This document shows, in pieces, positions 45,150-54,861 of a stretch of DNA of 64,000 bases. This DNA comes from Pseudomonas cichorii (lineage in GTDB: Bacteria; Pseudomonadota; Gammaproteobacteria; Pseudomonadales; Pseudomonadaceae). Where the stretch lies: positions 1-64,000 of the forward strand of contig NZ_RBRE01000014.1 in the NCBI RefSeq assembly GCF_003700275.1, given 5' to 3'. How positions within the stretch are numbered: the first letter of the stretch is position 1; every line of letters begins with the position of its first letter. The notes under the pieces were generated by a model, which had not been told where the DNA came from, ran no database searches, and saw only the letters and a list, made by a program, of their open reading frames with translations. The translations under genes were made by a program, and so were the position numbers.

Positions 45150-46979
45150 TCATGCCTGTTGCAGATAGGCCCGCCAGCCGCCCAGGTGGCTGATATCGAT
45201 GGCGCCTTCCAGTCCGTACGGTTCACAGATGAAACCGCTTTCCCAGCGGCCATCGGCCAGTTGTACCTTGCCCAGCCCCAGGGGTGCCGGAATGCCGGTC
45301 AGGAACGATCCCAGCTCGCGGCTCGGCAACTCCCAGACTTCCACCTCGATCGCCACGCCCTGTTGCGCAACGCGCAGCATGCCGGGACGAAACGGCGGAC
45401 CGCCCGCCAGCGCGTACAACTGATAGTCGGGTGAGCTTTGGGTCACCTCCAGCAAGCGTGCACCGCGCTGCTTGAATTGCCAGTTCAAGGCCAGCCCATC
45501 CAGATGAGCGCCACATACCACCAGACGGCTCATGTCATTGCGCGCCACTGTCATCGGTTGTGGCGTCATCGGCTGCGGCTGATCCGGGGCGTGGTTGCCT
45601 ATCAGGGGTAAAGCGGTCCTGCGCTGCAAGGCATCGGCGACGCTCAGCAAGTATTGGTCAGTGAACACTCTGCCAAACACGGTAACGCCCCAGGGCAAGC
45701 CGTTGTTCATGACAGCACTGGGAACGGCAACCGCCGCGTAATCCAGCAGGTTGACGAAGTTGGTGTAATAACCCAGTTCCGAGTTGCGCTGCACCGGTTC
45801 GGCTTCCAGCTCTGCCAGCGTCACCGGCCGTCCGATGCTGGGCGTGACCACGAAATCCAGGTTCTCCAGGGCCTGGTCGCAGATCGCCTTGAGTGCCTGT
45901 AGCCGGTATTGCGCTCTGAAGGTATCGACCCCTGTCACGGCGGGAGCCTTGGCCAATACGGCGCGAATGACCGGCAGTACGGCTTCGGGAGATTCCTGCA
46001 TCAGTTGCCCGGCGACGCTGTACCGCTCGGCCACCCAGGGGCCTTCATACAGCAGGCGTGCCGCTTCGAGAAACGGCGACAGATCCAGGGGCACCGCCTC
46101 ACCGCCCAGCGCGGTCAGATCAGCGACCGCCGCGTCGAACAACTGCGGGCCTTGAGTGCAGCCGAAGAACTCCAGATCTTCAGGGCGTGGCACGCCGAAA
46201 CGAAACGGCCGGGGCGTGCCGAACGCCGAGGCATCGTTCCATAGCGGATTGCTGCGGCTGTATTCATCACGTGGATCTGGCCTGGCGATCAGCCCCAGCA
46301 ACTGGCTGGCTTCCCGGGCCGTGGCGGTAAACGTGGTAACGCAATCCAGCGTTCGGCAGGCCGGTACAACACCGGCGGTGGAGATCAACCCCTTGCTGGC
46401 CTTCATGCCGACCAGATTGTTCAGCGCCGCGGGCACGCGCCCGGAGCCTGCGGTGTCGGTGCCCAGCGAGAAGCTGCTGAAACCCAGTGCCACGGCCAGT
46501 GAAGAACCGGAGCTCGACCCGCCGCTTGGGTAGTCCTTGAGTATGCTGTTGGGGCACGCGCCATAGGGCGAGCGACTGCCGTTCAGGCCGGTGGCGAACT
46601 GATCGAGATTGGTCTTGCCCATGGGCACGGCGCCCAGCGCGATCAATTGCTCGACAACGGTCGCCGAACGCTGCGGTACATAGGAATACGCCGGGCAGGC
46701 GGCGGTGGTGGGAATGTCGGCAAGGTCGATGTTGTCCTTGATCGCGAACGGAATGCCATACAACGGCAGGTCCTTGAGCTCGCGGCTTTCCAGCGCCACC
46801 AGATAAGGCTCCAGTTCAGCCGGGCCGAGCAGATGAATGAACAGGTGAAACTCGGGGTTCAGGGCGGCTGCTTTCTCGTGCAGGGCCAGGATCAGTTGCC
46901 GAGGCGTCAGGCTGCCGGACTGGTAAGCGGCACGCACGGTATCCAGTCGCAGGTCGTTGGGCAGTACTTTGTGGTTCAT
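45150..46979 (-). CDS. atzF: Allophanate hydrolase
   Basis: A 609-residue enzyme that converts allophanate to 2 CO2 and 2 NH3, the last step of this guanidine pathway. The amidase domain (1-440) has the Lys in FAIKDNID near residue 81 and the catalytic serines in GGSSSGSSLAVALG near 156, with GTDTAGSGRVPAALN. The C-terminal domain (about 480-609) is the AtzF/gamma-glutamylcyclotransferase-like part. ATG 46979 has CGGA upstream; a TTG at 47012 overlaps the carboxylase stop. It is last in the operon. Confidence 0.93.
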   Translation of the reverse strand: MNHKVLPNDLRLDTVRAAYQSGSLTPRQLILALHEKAAALNPEFHLFIHLLGPAELEPYLVALESRELKDLPLYGIPFAIKDNIDLADIPTTAACPAYSYVPQRSATVVEQLIALGAVPMGKTNLDQFATGLNGSRSPYGACPNSILKDYPSGGSSSGSSLAVALGFSSFSLGTDTAGSGRVPAALNNLVGMKASKGLISTAGVVPACRTLDCVTTFTATAREASQLLGLIARPDPRDEYSRSNPLWNDASAFGTPRPFRFGVPRPEDLEFFGCTQGPQLFDAAVADLTALGGEAVPLDLSPFLEAARLLYEGPWVAERYSVAGQLMQESPEAVLPVIRAVLAKAPAVTGVDTFRAQYRLQALKAICDQALENLDFVVTPSIGRPVTLAELEAEPVQRNSELGYYTNFVNLLDYAAVAVPSAVMNNGLPWGVTVFGRVFTDQYLLSVADALQRRTALPLIGNHAPDQPQPMTPQPMTVARNDMSRLVVCGAHLDGLALNWQFKQRGARLLEVTQSSPDYQLYALAGGPPFRPGMLRVAQQGVAIEVEVWELPSRELGSFLTGIPAPLGLGKVQLADGRWESGFICEPYGLEGAIDISHLGGWRAYLQQA

Positions 46980-47008
46980 GGCGAAATTCCGTCTGAAAGT
47001 CTCAAGGC

Positions 47009-50000
47009 TCAAGCGTTCTGGTCTGTTTCCAGAACGACCACACGTTGTCCGGCGCGCACCGCCGAGCCGGGCTGGACCCGTACTTCGCGGACAATGCCGC
47101 TTACCGGTGCCAATAACGGGATTTCCATTTTCATGGACTCCAGAATCACCAGCGTATCGCCCGCTGCAACCTGCTCACCGGGCTGGACCTGGACTTGCCA
47201 CAGGTTGCCGGCGATATGGCTATCGATGCCTTGCTGGCCCTCTTCAAGTTCTGGTTCATCGGTCAGCGGTGCTGCACTTTCATCACTCTCGAAGTTGGCT
47301 TGCCCGCTGGCGATCCAGCGTTCGCGCTCGGCCTGGAAGGCGGCTTGCTGTTGGCTGCGAAAGGCGGCGATGCCGTCGGCTTGCTGAGCCAGAAAGGCTT
47401 GATAGTCAGCCAGGTTCAAGGTGCTGTGTTCGATCTGCAGGGGGTAGCGGCCCAACGGGAAGTCACGGCGGATACGCAGCAGTTCATCGGCACTGACCGG
47501 GTAAAAGCGAATCTGGTCGAAGAAGCGCAGCAGCCATGGCTTGCCATCAAAGGCGGCGACTTCGCGATAGCGGTTCCACATCTGCAATGTGCGGCCCACG
47601 AACTGATAACCGCCAGGGCCTTCCATGCCGTAGACGCACATGTAGGCACCGCCGATGCCCACCGAGTTTTCCGCCGTCCAGGTGCGCGCCGGGTTGTATT
47701 TGGTGGTGACCAGGCGATGGCGCGGGTCCAGTGGCGTTGCAACCGGAGCGCCAAGGTAGACATCGCCCAGGCCCATGACCAGATAGCTGGCGTCGAACAC
47801 GGTGCGTTGCACTTCGTCCAGATTGGGCAGGTCGTTGATGCGCCGGATGAACTCCAGATTGCTCGGACACCATGGCGCGTCCTTGCGTACCGTGGTCATG
47901 TATTTCTCGATGGCCAACTGGCAGGCCGGATCGTCCCAGGACAGCGGCAGATGCACGATACGCGACGGGACTTGCAGGTCCAGGGTGGCGCAGACCGCAT
48001 CCCATTCACCGGCCACGATTTCGAGCAGTTGCCCAAGCGGCAGTTGCTCGGGCTGGTAATGCACCTGCAGGGAGCGAATGCCCGGCGTCAGATCGATCAC
48101 GCCCGGCAGAGCCTTGCTTTCCAGCGCCTGCATCAAGGCATGGCCCCGGAAGCGCAGCACCAGATCCAGCTCGGGTGCGCCGATTTCCAGCAATACATGG
48201 GTATCGCCCGAAAGCCTGGCGACCAGTCGGTTGTCGTCCTGGCCAATGTCCAATACCACTGGCGTTTGCAGGAGCGGACTTATCCGCGAAGAGGCCGGTA
48301 CATTCCCTCCATCATCTGTGGCTGAAACAACCTCTTCGTGAATGAATTCGTTCCTGCAGAATGAGCGGGCTTCTTCCAGGGTTACCGGGCTGAAGCGCAC
48401 CTTGTCCCTGGCCTTGAGCTGCCCCAACTGCCACAGGTCGGCTTCGATGATGGTCACCGGGCAGACAAAACCGCCCAGGCTCGGGCCGTCCGGACCGAGG
48501 ATCACCGGCATGTCGCCTGTGAAGTCCACCGCTCCGATGGCGTAGGGATTGTCATGGATATTGGAAGGGTGCAAACCCGCTTCGCCGCCATCGGCGCGAA
48601 CCCACTCCGGTTTCGGGCCGATCAGGCGCACGCCGGTGCGACTGGAGTTGAAATGCACTTCCCACTCCGTGGCAAAAAAGGTGTCGATGTAGTTTTCAGT
48701 GAAGTATTCAGGCGCCCCATGCGGACCATAAATCACGCGGATCCGGCGCACATCGGTCAGCGTCGGGATCTGCCCGGCCGGCACTCGTTGCCCGGCGTTG
48801 TGATCGCTCAGTGCCGTGACGTGCAACACATCTCCGGCGCGTAACGCCCGTCCGCCATGGCCGCCAAACTGGCCGAGGGTAAAGGTGCTTTTGCTGCCCA
48901 GATAATCCGGTACGTCCAGACCGCCGCGCAGGCACAGGTAACTGCGAGCCCCGGCGCCTGCGATGGTGCCCAGTGCCAGAGTAGAACCGGCGGGCACCCG
49001 CAGGGCGGTATTCATGGCCTGCGATTCACCATCAAGAGTGATCGGTATCGAGGCTCCGGTGATGGCCAGCACTGCATCGGTGTTGAAACGCAACAGTGGC
49101 CCGCTCATGGTGATTTCCAGCGCCGCACAGCCTTCGGCATTGCCCAGCAGACGGTTGCCCTGGCGCAGGGCGCGGCTGTCCATCGGGCCAGAAGGCGGCA
49201 CGCCGACCGCCCAATAGCCAAGACGGCCCGGATAATCCTGCACGGTGGTCTGGGTGCCGCCACTGAGCACTTCAAATGTGTCGGCGTGATAGATCAGCTT
49301 TTCAAGGCAGCGGGTCCATGGCTGGCCACTGGCGAAGGGGGCATCGACGATGATCTGCCGCAGGTAGTCGCGATTGGTTTCCACGCCATACAGGCGCGTG
49401 TCGTTCAAGGCGTTGGCCAGGCCAGCGCTGGCTTGTGTGCGATCTGCTGCCCAACTGATCAGCTTGGCAATCATCGGGTCGAAGAACGGCGGGATCTCGC
49501 AACCGGCTTCGACCCAGGTATCGATGCGCAGGTTCTTGCCGTCGGCGGCGGGAAAGTCCACCGCGGTCAGCAGGCCGGGGCAGGGCTGGAAGTCGCGTCC
49601 CGGATCCTCGGCATACAGTCGCGCCTGAATGGCATGGCCGCTCGGCTTCAGGGTGGCTTGCAACTGGCTGAGCGGTGGCAGATCTCCCGCTGCCAGTTGC
49701 ACCATCCAGCTCACCAGATCGACGCCCCAGACCTGTTCGGTGACTCCGTGCTCGACCTGCAGACGGGTGTTCACTTCCAGAAAATAGAAGCGCTGGTCTT
49801 CGCTGTCGAAGACAAACTCAACGGTCCCGGCGCTGCGGTAGCTGACGGCCTTGGCCAGCTTGATGGCAGCGGCACAGAGTTCGTCAGCCATACCGTCCGG
49901 CAGGTTTGGCGCCGGGGTTTCTTCCAGTACTTTCTGGTTGCGTCGCTGCACCGAGCAGTCGCGTACGCCAAGCGCCAGTACTTCGCCGCGACCGTCGCCG

Positions 50001-50638
50001 AAGACCTGCACTTCAAGGTGGCGAGCGCGCTGGATGTACTTCTCGATGAACACGCCGGCATCGCTGAAATTGTTCTGGCCCAGGCGTTTCACCGCCTCGA
50101 AGGATTCGGCCAGCTCCGCGGCGCTACGGCACACGCGCATGCCGATTCCGCCACCGCCAGCCGTGCTTTTGAGCATCACCGGATAGCCAATGTGCTGTGC
50201 TGCGACTAGGGCCGAATCCAGGCTGTCGAGCAGTTCGGTGCCTTCCAGCATCGGCACGCCATGCAGTTTGGCCAATGCCCGCGCCGTATGCTTGAGGCCA
50301 AAGACTCGCAGTTGTTCCGGCGTCGGGCCGACAAAGGCAATGCCGGCGTCTTCACACGCCTGGGCGAACGCGGCGTTTTCCGAAAGGAAGCCGTAGCCGG
50401 GATGAATCGCTGTGGCACCGCTGCTTGCGGCAATGGCGAGGATCTTGTCGACCGCCAGATAAGTCCCGGCCGCGCCACCTTCACCCAGGCTGTGGGCTTC
50501 GTCGGCCTGCATCAGGTGCAGACTGGCGGCATCGGCTTCGGAGTAGACCGCTACGCCCTTGACCTTCAAGGTACGCAGGGTTCGCAGGATGCGGCAGGCA
50601 ATGGCGCCACGGTTGGCGATCAGCAGTTTGTCGAACAT
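47009..50638 (-). CDS. Guanidine carboxylase (urea carboxylase family), biotin-dependent
   Basis: A 1,209-residue ATP- and biotin-dependent carboxylase. Order: biotin carboxylase (1-450; FDKLLIANRGAIACRIL, GGGGIGMRV, HLEVQVFGDG), then KipA-like AHS2 and KipI-like AHS1 carboxyltransferase parts (about 465-1060), then BCCP with biotinyl Lys1170 in ESMKMEIPLL. It is often called urea carboxylase. Here the guanidine-I riboswitch and the two DUF1989 genes in the operon indicate guanidine as substrate, giving carboxyguanidine. ATG 50638 is chosen over a long upstream frame. Residues about 761-791 are encoded by an in-frame BIME. Substrate choice is inference from context. Confidence 0.9.
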   Translation of the reverse strand: MFDKLLIANRGAIACRILRTLRTLKVKGVAVYSEADAASLHLMQADEAHSLGEGGAAGTYLAVDKILAIAASSGATAIHPGYGFLSENAAFAQACEDAGIAFVGPTPEQLRVFGLKHTARALAKLHGVPMLEGTELLDSLDSALVAAQHIGYPVMLKSTAGGGGIGMRVCRSAAELAESFEAVKRLGQNNFSDAGVFIEKYIQRARHLEVQVFGDGRGEVLALGVRDCSVQRRNQKVLEETPAPNLPDGMADELCAAAIKLAKAVSYRSAGTVEFVFDSEDQRFYFLEVNTRLQVEHGVTEQVWGVDLVSWMVQLAAGDLPPLSQLQATLKPSGHAIQARLYAEDPGRDFQPCPGLLTAVDFPAADGKNLRIDTWVEAGCEIPPFFDPMIAKLISWAADRTQASAGLANALNDTRLYGVETNRDYLRQIIVDAPFASGQPWTRCLEKLIYHADTFEVLSGGTQTTVQDYPGRLGYWAVGVPPSGPMDSRALRQGNRLLGNAEGCAALEITMSGPLLRFNTDAVLAITGASIPITLDGESQAMNTALRVPAGSTLALGTIAGAGARSYLCLRGGLDVPDYLGSKSTFTLGQFGGHGGRALRAGDVLHVTALSDHNAGQRVPAGQIPTLTDVRRIRVIYGPHGAPEYFTENYIDTFFATEWEVHFNSSRTGVRLIGPKPEWVRADGGEAGLHPSNIHDNPYAIGAVDFTGDMPVILGPDGPSLGGFVCPVTIIEADLWQLGQLKARDKVRFSPVTLEEARSFCRNEFIHEEVVSATDDGGNVPASSRISPLLQTPVVLDIGQDDNRLVARLSGDTHVLLEIGAPELDLVLRFRGHALMQALESKALPGVIDLTPGIRSLQVHYQPEQLPLGQLLEIVAGEWDAVCATLDLQVPSRIVHLPLSWDDPACQLAIEKYMTTVRKDAPWCPSNLEFIRRINDLPNLDEVQRTVFDASYLVMGLGDVYLGAPVATPLDPRHRLVTTKYNPARTWTAENSVGIGGAYMCVYGMEGPGGYQFVGRTLQMWNRYREVAAFDGKPWLLRFFDQIRFYPVSADELLRIRRDFPLGRYPLQIEHSTLNLADYQAFLAQQADGIAAFRSQQQAAFQAERERWIASGQANFESDESAAPLTDEPELEEGQQGIDSHIAGNLWQVQVQPGEQVAAGDTLVILESMKMEIPLLAPVSGIVREVRVQPGSAVRAGQRVVVLETDQNA
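48268..48357. repeat. BIME inside the guanidine carboxylase gene
   Basis: Left arm GCAGGAGCGGACTTATCCGC... (48268-48294) and right arm (48331-48357; minus strand GCAGGAACGAATTCATTCAC...) are 27-base arms matching at 21 positions, both ending CGAAGAGG towards the 36-base centre. The arms match the other REP units. The unit is read in frame with no stop, encoding residues in the linker between the AHS2 and AHS1 parts. Confidence 0.88.
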
Positions 50639-50759
50639 GGCATAAACCCCGGAAACCGGATTGATGTGGTTTCGTGATGGGAAGCGGGCCGTCCCGCTAT
50701 GGGTCGTTGCGCACAACGGTCGTCCGTTGTGGTGGGCTGTGGCTATCGCGATCCGGGGA

Positions 50760-51374
50760 TCAGTCCCGAATCGATAACCTGGCCGGTGTCGGGTTGTAGC
50801 CGTTGCAGGGATTGTTCAGTTGCGGACAGTTGGAGATCAGCACGATCACGTCCATCTCGGCGCGCAGCTCGACGTATTTGCCGGGGGCGGAAATGCCGTC
50901 CTCGAACGTCAGGCCGCCTTCGGCCGTGACCGGGACGTTCATGAAGAAATTGATGTTCGGGCCAATGTCGCCTTTACCCAGCCGTCCGTCATGGGCGCAG
51001 GCGCGCAGATAGTTGTCGCGGCAACTGTGCATGTGCAGTTTGTCCAGCGCATAACGCACGGTATTGCTCTCCTGGGCGCAGGCACCGCCGAGGGTGTCAT
51101 GGCGTCCGCAGGTGTCGTCGACGATGGTCAGCATCGGCTGGCCGAGGTTGGAATACAGCACGCTGCCGGTCGTCAGGTAGACGCTGTTCTGGCGACGTAG
51201 AGTGCGTTGCACGTCATAGCGCTCGCGAGGATTGGCCAGGCTGTAGAACAGCGTGTCGACGGCCTGATTGCCTTCCAGGTCGAGAATGCGCACGGTCTGT
51301 CCGGCCTTGACCTCGGCCAGGAACGGTTCGCCCGCCGCAATGGTGGCGTCGCAGCAGTGTTGGGTCGAATGCAT
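50760..51374 (-). CDS. DUF1989 protein 2 (carboxyguanidine deiminase subunit)
   Basis: A 204-residue protein of the DUF1989 (urea carboxylase-associated protein 2) family. It has [21 protein letters not shown] near residue 20, [17 protein letters not shown] near 93, and [13 protein letters not shown] near 114 with Cys/His residues suited to metal binding. The DUF1989 pair has been shown to form a heteromeric carboxyguanidine deiminase (CgdAB) that turns carboxyguanidine into allophanate and ammonia. Which subunit is A or B I cannot say. A 121-base gap separates it from the carboxylase. Confidence 0.87.
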   Translation of the reverse strand: MHSTQHCCDATIAAGEPFLAEVKAGQTVRILDLEGNQAVDTLFYSLANPRERYDVQRTLRRQNSVYLTTGSVLYSNLGQPMLTIVDDTCGRHDTLGGACAQESNTVRYALDKLHMHSCRDNYLRACAHDGRLGKGDIGPNINFFMNVPVTAEGGLTFEDGISAPGKYVELRAEMDVIVLISNCPQLNNPCNGYNPTPARLSIRD

Positions 51375-51386
51375 GGCAAGGCCTCC

Positions 51387-52112
51387 TCAGGCGAACAGAC
51401 GGTTGGTGTTGATAAAGCCGCGCTCGTTTTCCGGGCGCGATGTGCGGCAGTGCTCGGCCACGCTGGCGTCGGCTTTCATCCAGCTCAGCTTCACAGGCTG
51501 CGGGGCGTAGGTGGGGTTGGGGTCCATCGGATGCTGCAGGGCAGTGAGTACCACCAGCGTATCCATCGGCGCATAGAGTTCGATGTAGTCACCGGCTTGC
51601 GAGTTGTCCGCTGCAAAGTGCAGGGCTCCGGCTTCGTCCACATTGATGCGGCTGAACAGGTTCAGGGTCATCAGCAGGTCGGACAGGCCCAGGCCCCATT
51701 TGCCCAGTTCGACCAGCAGGTTATCGACGCCGTTGCGGAAGAACCCGTTGCGCAGTTCCTGATAGCGGCCCTGGCCATATTTTTCTGCGACTTCCCGGGC
51801 GTTGAGCACGCCGCCGATGCTGTCGCTCCAGCCGCAGGTATCGGCGGTGATCGCTGCCAGCACCCGGCCCATGTCCGAGTACAGGCAGTGACCGCTGGTG
51901 AGTTTGGCGGTGTGTTGGCATTTGAGGCTGTCGGGCAGGTTCAGGCGCTCGGTCTTTTCATGGGCATTGAGCAGTGTCAGGCTGACATTGGCATTACCGT
52001 TCAGGTCGGTCAGGCGCAGCAGTTCGCCACGCTTGAGGATGAATGAGCGATGGGCGCCACCGGGCAGCAGCTCTTCGGCGAACACGGGAAACAGGGTGGT
52101 CGAGTCAGTCAT
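51387..52112 (-). CDS. DUF1989 protein 1 (carboxyguanidine deiminase subunit)
   Basis: A 241-residue DUF1989 protein, longer than its neighbour and of the urea carboxylase-associated protein 1 type. Motifs are EELLPGGAHRSFILKRGELL near residue 12, a NANVSLTLLNAHEKTERLN segment near 38, and DSIGGVLNAREV near 94. It lies 12 bases upstream of the second DUF1989 gene and 14 bases after the ATPase gene. Expected to work with its neighbour on carboxyguanidine in the cytoplasm. Confidence 0.87.
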   Translation of the reverse strand: MTDSTTLFPVFAEELLPGGAHRSFILKRGELLRLTDLNGNANVSLTLLNAHEKTERLNLPDSLKCQHTAKLTSGHCLYSDMGRVLAAITADTCGWSDSIGGVLNAREVAEKYGQGRYQELRNGFFRNGVDNLLVELGKWGLGLSDLLMTLNLFSRINVDEAGALHFAADNSQAGDYIELYAPMDTLVVLTALQHPMDPNPTYAPQPVKLSWMKADASVAEHCRTSRPENERGFINTNRLFA

Positions 52113-52126
52113 GAATCAGGCTCCTT

Positions 52127-52891
52127 TCAAGCCGGTTGCAACGAGTCGAGCGCCGCGCGTGCAGCCCGGCGGTCGCTGTTCAGGGGAATGTCGTAAGTGA
52201 TGCGTGCGCCATAGGCACCGGGCGCGTGCGGGTCCTGGCGTACCTTGTCGAAAACCATCAGGCGGGTGCCGAGGTTGAAGCCTTCGGACAGGTCGTGGGT
52301 GACCATGAACACGGTCAGTCTGGTTTCCTGCCATAGCTCCAGCAGCAGGTTGTGCATGTCCTTGCGTATGCCGGGGTCCAGCGCGCCGAAAGGTTCGTCC
52401 AGCAACAGGACGCGGGGTTTCATGATCAACGCCTGGGCGATGGCCAACCGTTGCTGCATGCCACCGGACAGTTGGGTCGGGTACTTGTCCAGCGCGTGAG
52501 CCAGGCCGACCTTGTGCAGCAGGGCTGCGGCCTGTTCCCGTGCATCGCGTCTGGCCTGGCCGAACAGCCGTCCAAGCCAGGGCGAAACCGGCAGTTCCAG
52601 GCCCAGCGCCACGTTGTCCAGGACCGACAGGTGAGGGAATACCGAATAACGCTGGAATACCACGCCACGGCTGGGGTCCGGTTCGTTGGCCAGAACCTTG
52701 CCGTCCAGAGTGATAGCGCCACGGCTGGGGGTTTCCTGGCCCAGCAGCAGGCGCAAAAAGGTCGACTTGCCGCATCCCGAGGCACCAACCAGAGTGCAGA
52801 ACTCACCTTCGGCAACGTCCAGGTTCAAGCCTTCGAGTACCACTTGATCGTCGTACTGCTGCCAGACATTGCGTACGCTAATGAAGCTCAT
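52127..52891 (-). CDS. ABC transporter ATPase for guanidine-operon uptake (TauB/SsuB-like)
   Basis: A 254-residue ATP-binding subunit. Walker A GASGCGKSTFLRLL is near residue 37, Q-loop VFQRYSVFPHLS near 78, the signature LSGGMQQRLAIAQAL near 141, Walker B VLLLDEPFGALD near 160 and the switch His in FMVTHDLSEG. Its start overlaps the permease stop by 4 bases. It belongs to the nitrate/taurine-type ABC set and probably energises import of guanidine or a related nitrogen compound. Confidence 0.92.
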   Translation of the reverse strand: MSFISVRNVWQQYDDQVVLEGLNLDVAEGEFCTLVGASGCGKSTFLRLLLGQETPSRGAITLDGKVLANEPDPSRGVVFQRYSVFPHLSVLDNVALGLELPVSPWLGRLFGQARRDAREQAAALLHKVGLAHALDKYPTQLSGGMQQRLAIAQALIMKPRVLLLDEPFGALDPGIRKDMHNLLLELWQETRLTVFMVTHDLSEGFNLGTRLMVFDKVRQDPHAPGAYGARITYDIPLNSDRRAARAALDSLQPA

Positions 52892-53703
52892 CCTCGTGCT
52901 CCTTCATACCAGGGGAAGGCTCGGCGGGTCAGGGCCTTGAGGCCCCAGTCCATCAGCCAGGCGAGCAGGGTGATCCAGATCACGTACGGCAGGATCACGT
53001 CCATGGCCAGGTAGCGGCGTACCAGAAAGATCCGGTAGCCGAGCCCGTCAGTGGAAGCGATGGCTTCGGCCGCGATCAGGAACAGCCAGGCCGAGCCCAG
53101 TACCAGTCGTAGCGCGATCAGCAGGCGCGGCAGCAGTTGCGGCAGAATCACCCGCAGGATCAGCGTCCAGGTCGAAGCCCCGAGGGTCTGCGCCTTGATC
53201 AGCAGTTCGACCGGAATTTCCCGGGCGCGCTGTTCCAGATCGCGGGCCAGAATCGGTGTAATGCCGATGACGATCAGCATCACTTTCGACAGTTCGCCCA
53301 GACCGAAAACGATGAACAGAATCGGCAGGATTGCCAGCGGCGGCACCATCGACAGCACCGTCAGCAACGGCGACAGCGGCGCGCCGAAGATCGGCAGAAT
53401 GCCCGACGCAATCCCCAGGCACAGGCCCAGCAAGGCGCTGATCCCCAGACCGATTGCCAGCCGTTGCAGGCTGGAACCGGTGTCCTGCCACAACAGGTAG
53501 CTGCCGGTGCGGGTGTCTTCGGTAAAGGCCATGCGCTTGACCGCATCGGCCATCTGCACCGCGCTGGGCAGCAGTTTGTCGTTGGGGTTCTCCATCAGCC
53601 GGGTTGCCGAGCCTGTGAGGTAGGCGAACAGCAACAGGGCGAATGGCAGGAGCACCAGAATCAGGCGACCGGCCCGATCCGGGTGACGATTTATCAAGCG
53701 CAT
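52888..53703 (-). CDS. ABC transporter permease for guanidine-operon uptake (TauC/SsuC-like)
   Basis: A 271-residue inner-membrane permease with about six hydrophobic segments and the EAA-type loop AQTLGASTWTLILRVILPQLLP near 167. The N-terminal LILVLLPFALLLFAYL is TM1. Its stop overlaps the ATPase start by 4 bases and it starts 24 bases after the binding-protein gene. Part of the guanidine-responsive operon. Confidence 0.9.
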   Translation of the reverse strand: MRLINRHPDRAGRLILVLLPFALLLFAYLTGSATRLMENPNDKLLPSAVQMADAVKRMAFTEDTRTGSYLLWQDTGSSLQRLAIGLGISALLGLCLGIASGILPIFGAPLSPLLTVLSMVPPLAILPILFIVFGLGELSKVMLIVIGITPILARDLEQRAREIPVELLIKAQTLGASTWTLILRVILPQLLPRLLIALRLVLGSAWLFLIAAEAIASTDGLGYRIFLVRRYLAMDVILPYVIWITLLAWLMDWGLKALTRRAFPWYEGARG

Positions 53704-53727
53704 GGCAATGACCTTTCTGGGGGCGGT

Positions 53728-54801
53728 TTACAGCTTGTTGTCGACGGCCATTTGCACGTAGCTGGGGTCGAAGTGCAGCTTGAGGTTGGCCTTGTCGCCT
53801 TCTGTCACGCCGTTGGCGAACGACATGCCCACGGCGCTTGAGTCCCTGGCGCCTTCACCCAGCAGCCCGTGCTCGAAGGAAAAATTGGCAACCTTGCGCA
53901 TGGTGTCCGGCAGTTGTGCGCTGGTGGCGAAGTCCAGGGCTTCGTTGGGCGTGGCGAACAGCCGGGTGGTATCGAGTTGTGCCTGGAAACCCGCCAGATC
54001 GGTGCCTGACGCCTTGGCCATATGCTCCAGTGCTGCCTTGCTGGCCGCCGATTTGGCGTTCATCAGGGCTACCACTTCAAACCAGGCGCCGGTCAGGGCC
54101 TTGCCCAGGGCCGGGTTGTCTTTCAGGGTCTGGGTGTTGACCACCATCATGTCCATGATCTCGCCAGGGATCTTGCTCGAATCGAATACCTGGGTGACGC
54201 CGGGTTTGTTCTTGATATCCGAGAGCATCGGGTTCCAGGTGGTGACCGCCTTGACCTCGTCGGTATTGAAGGCCGCCGAGATATCGGCGTCGGAGGTGTT
54301 GACCACTTTCAGGTCTTTTTCGCTGAGGTCTGCACTTTCCAGCGCTCGGGCCAGCAGGTAGTGGGAAACCGACAGTTCGACCAGATTGACGTTCATGCCC
54401 TTGAGATCGGCAACCTTCTTGCCCTCGCCCTTGATCACGATGCCGTCGTTGCCATTGGAGAAGTCGCTGACGATGAGTGCGGTGCTTTCAACGCCACCGG
54501 CGGCGGGAATGGTCAGGGCATCCATGTTGGTCATGGTGCAGCCGTCGAACTGGCCAGCGGTGTATTGATTGATCGACTCGACGTAGTCGTTGAGCTGGGT
54601 CACATCGATCTTGATGCCGTACTTCTTCGCCCACTTGTCGACGATGCCTTGTGTACCGGCGTACTCCCACGGCATCCAGCCAGCGTAAATGGTCCAGCAG
54701 ACGTTGAAGTGATCTTTGGGGGCGGCTTGCGCCGAGAGGCTCAATGCAGCGATGAGGCCTGCGGCGAGCAGACCGCACAGGCGGGACGTTGGCTTGTTCA
54801 T
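53728..54801 (-). CDS. ABC periplasmic binding protein of the guanidine operon
   Basis: A 357-residue binding protein of the NitT/TauT type. The signal peptide MNKPTSRLCGLLAAGLIAAL...SAQA is followed by FNVCWTIYAGWMPWEYAG near residue 33, which is typical of the urea carboxylase-linked binding proteins. ATG 54801 has GGAGG 8 bases upstream. It is first in the operon, downstream of the riboswitch, and likely binds guanidine or a related compound (substrate inferred from context). Confidence 0.9.
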   Translation of the reverse strand: MNKPTSRLCGLLAAGLIAALSLSAQAAPKDHFNVCWTIYAGWMPWEYAGTQGIVDKWAKKYGIKIDVTQLNDYVESINQYTAGQFDGCTMTNMDALTIPAAGGVESTALIVSDFSNGNDGIVIKGEGKKVADLKGMNVNLVELSVSHYLLARALESADLSEKDLKVVNTSDADISAAFNTDEVKAVTTWNPMLSDIKNKPGVTQVFDSSKIPGEIMDMMVVNTQTLKDNPALGKALTGAWFEVVALMNAKSAASKAALEHMAKASGTDLAGFQAQLDTTRLFATPNEALDFATSAQLPDTMRKVANFSFEHGLLGEGARDSSAVGMSFANGVTEGDKANLKLHFDPSYVQMAVDNKL

Positions 54802-54861
54802 GCTGAAAACCTCCAGTAGTGAAAGGGGCGGCCAGGAGTCAATCGACACCACTGGTGTCTT

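Noticed and set aside
47009..50638. Naming the enzyme urea carboxylase
   Set aside because: The family fits, but the guanidine-I riboswitch and the two DUF1989 genes point to guanidine. I kept urea as the less likely substrate.
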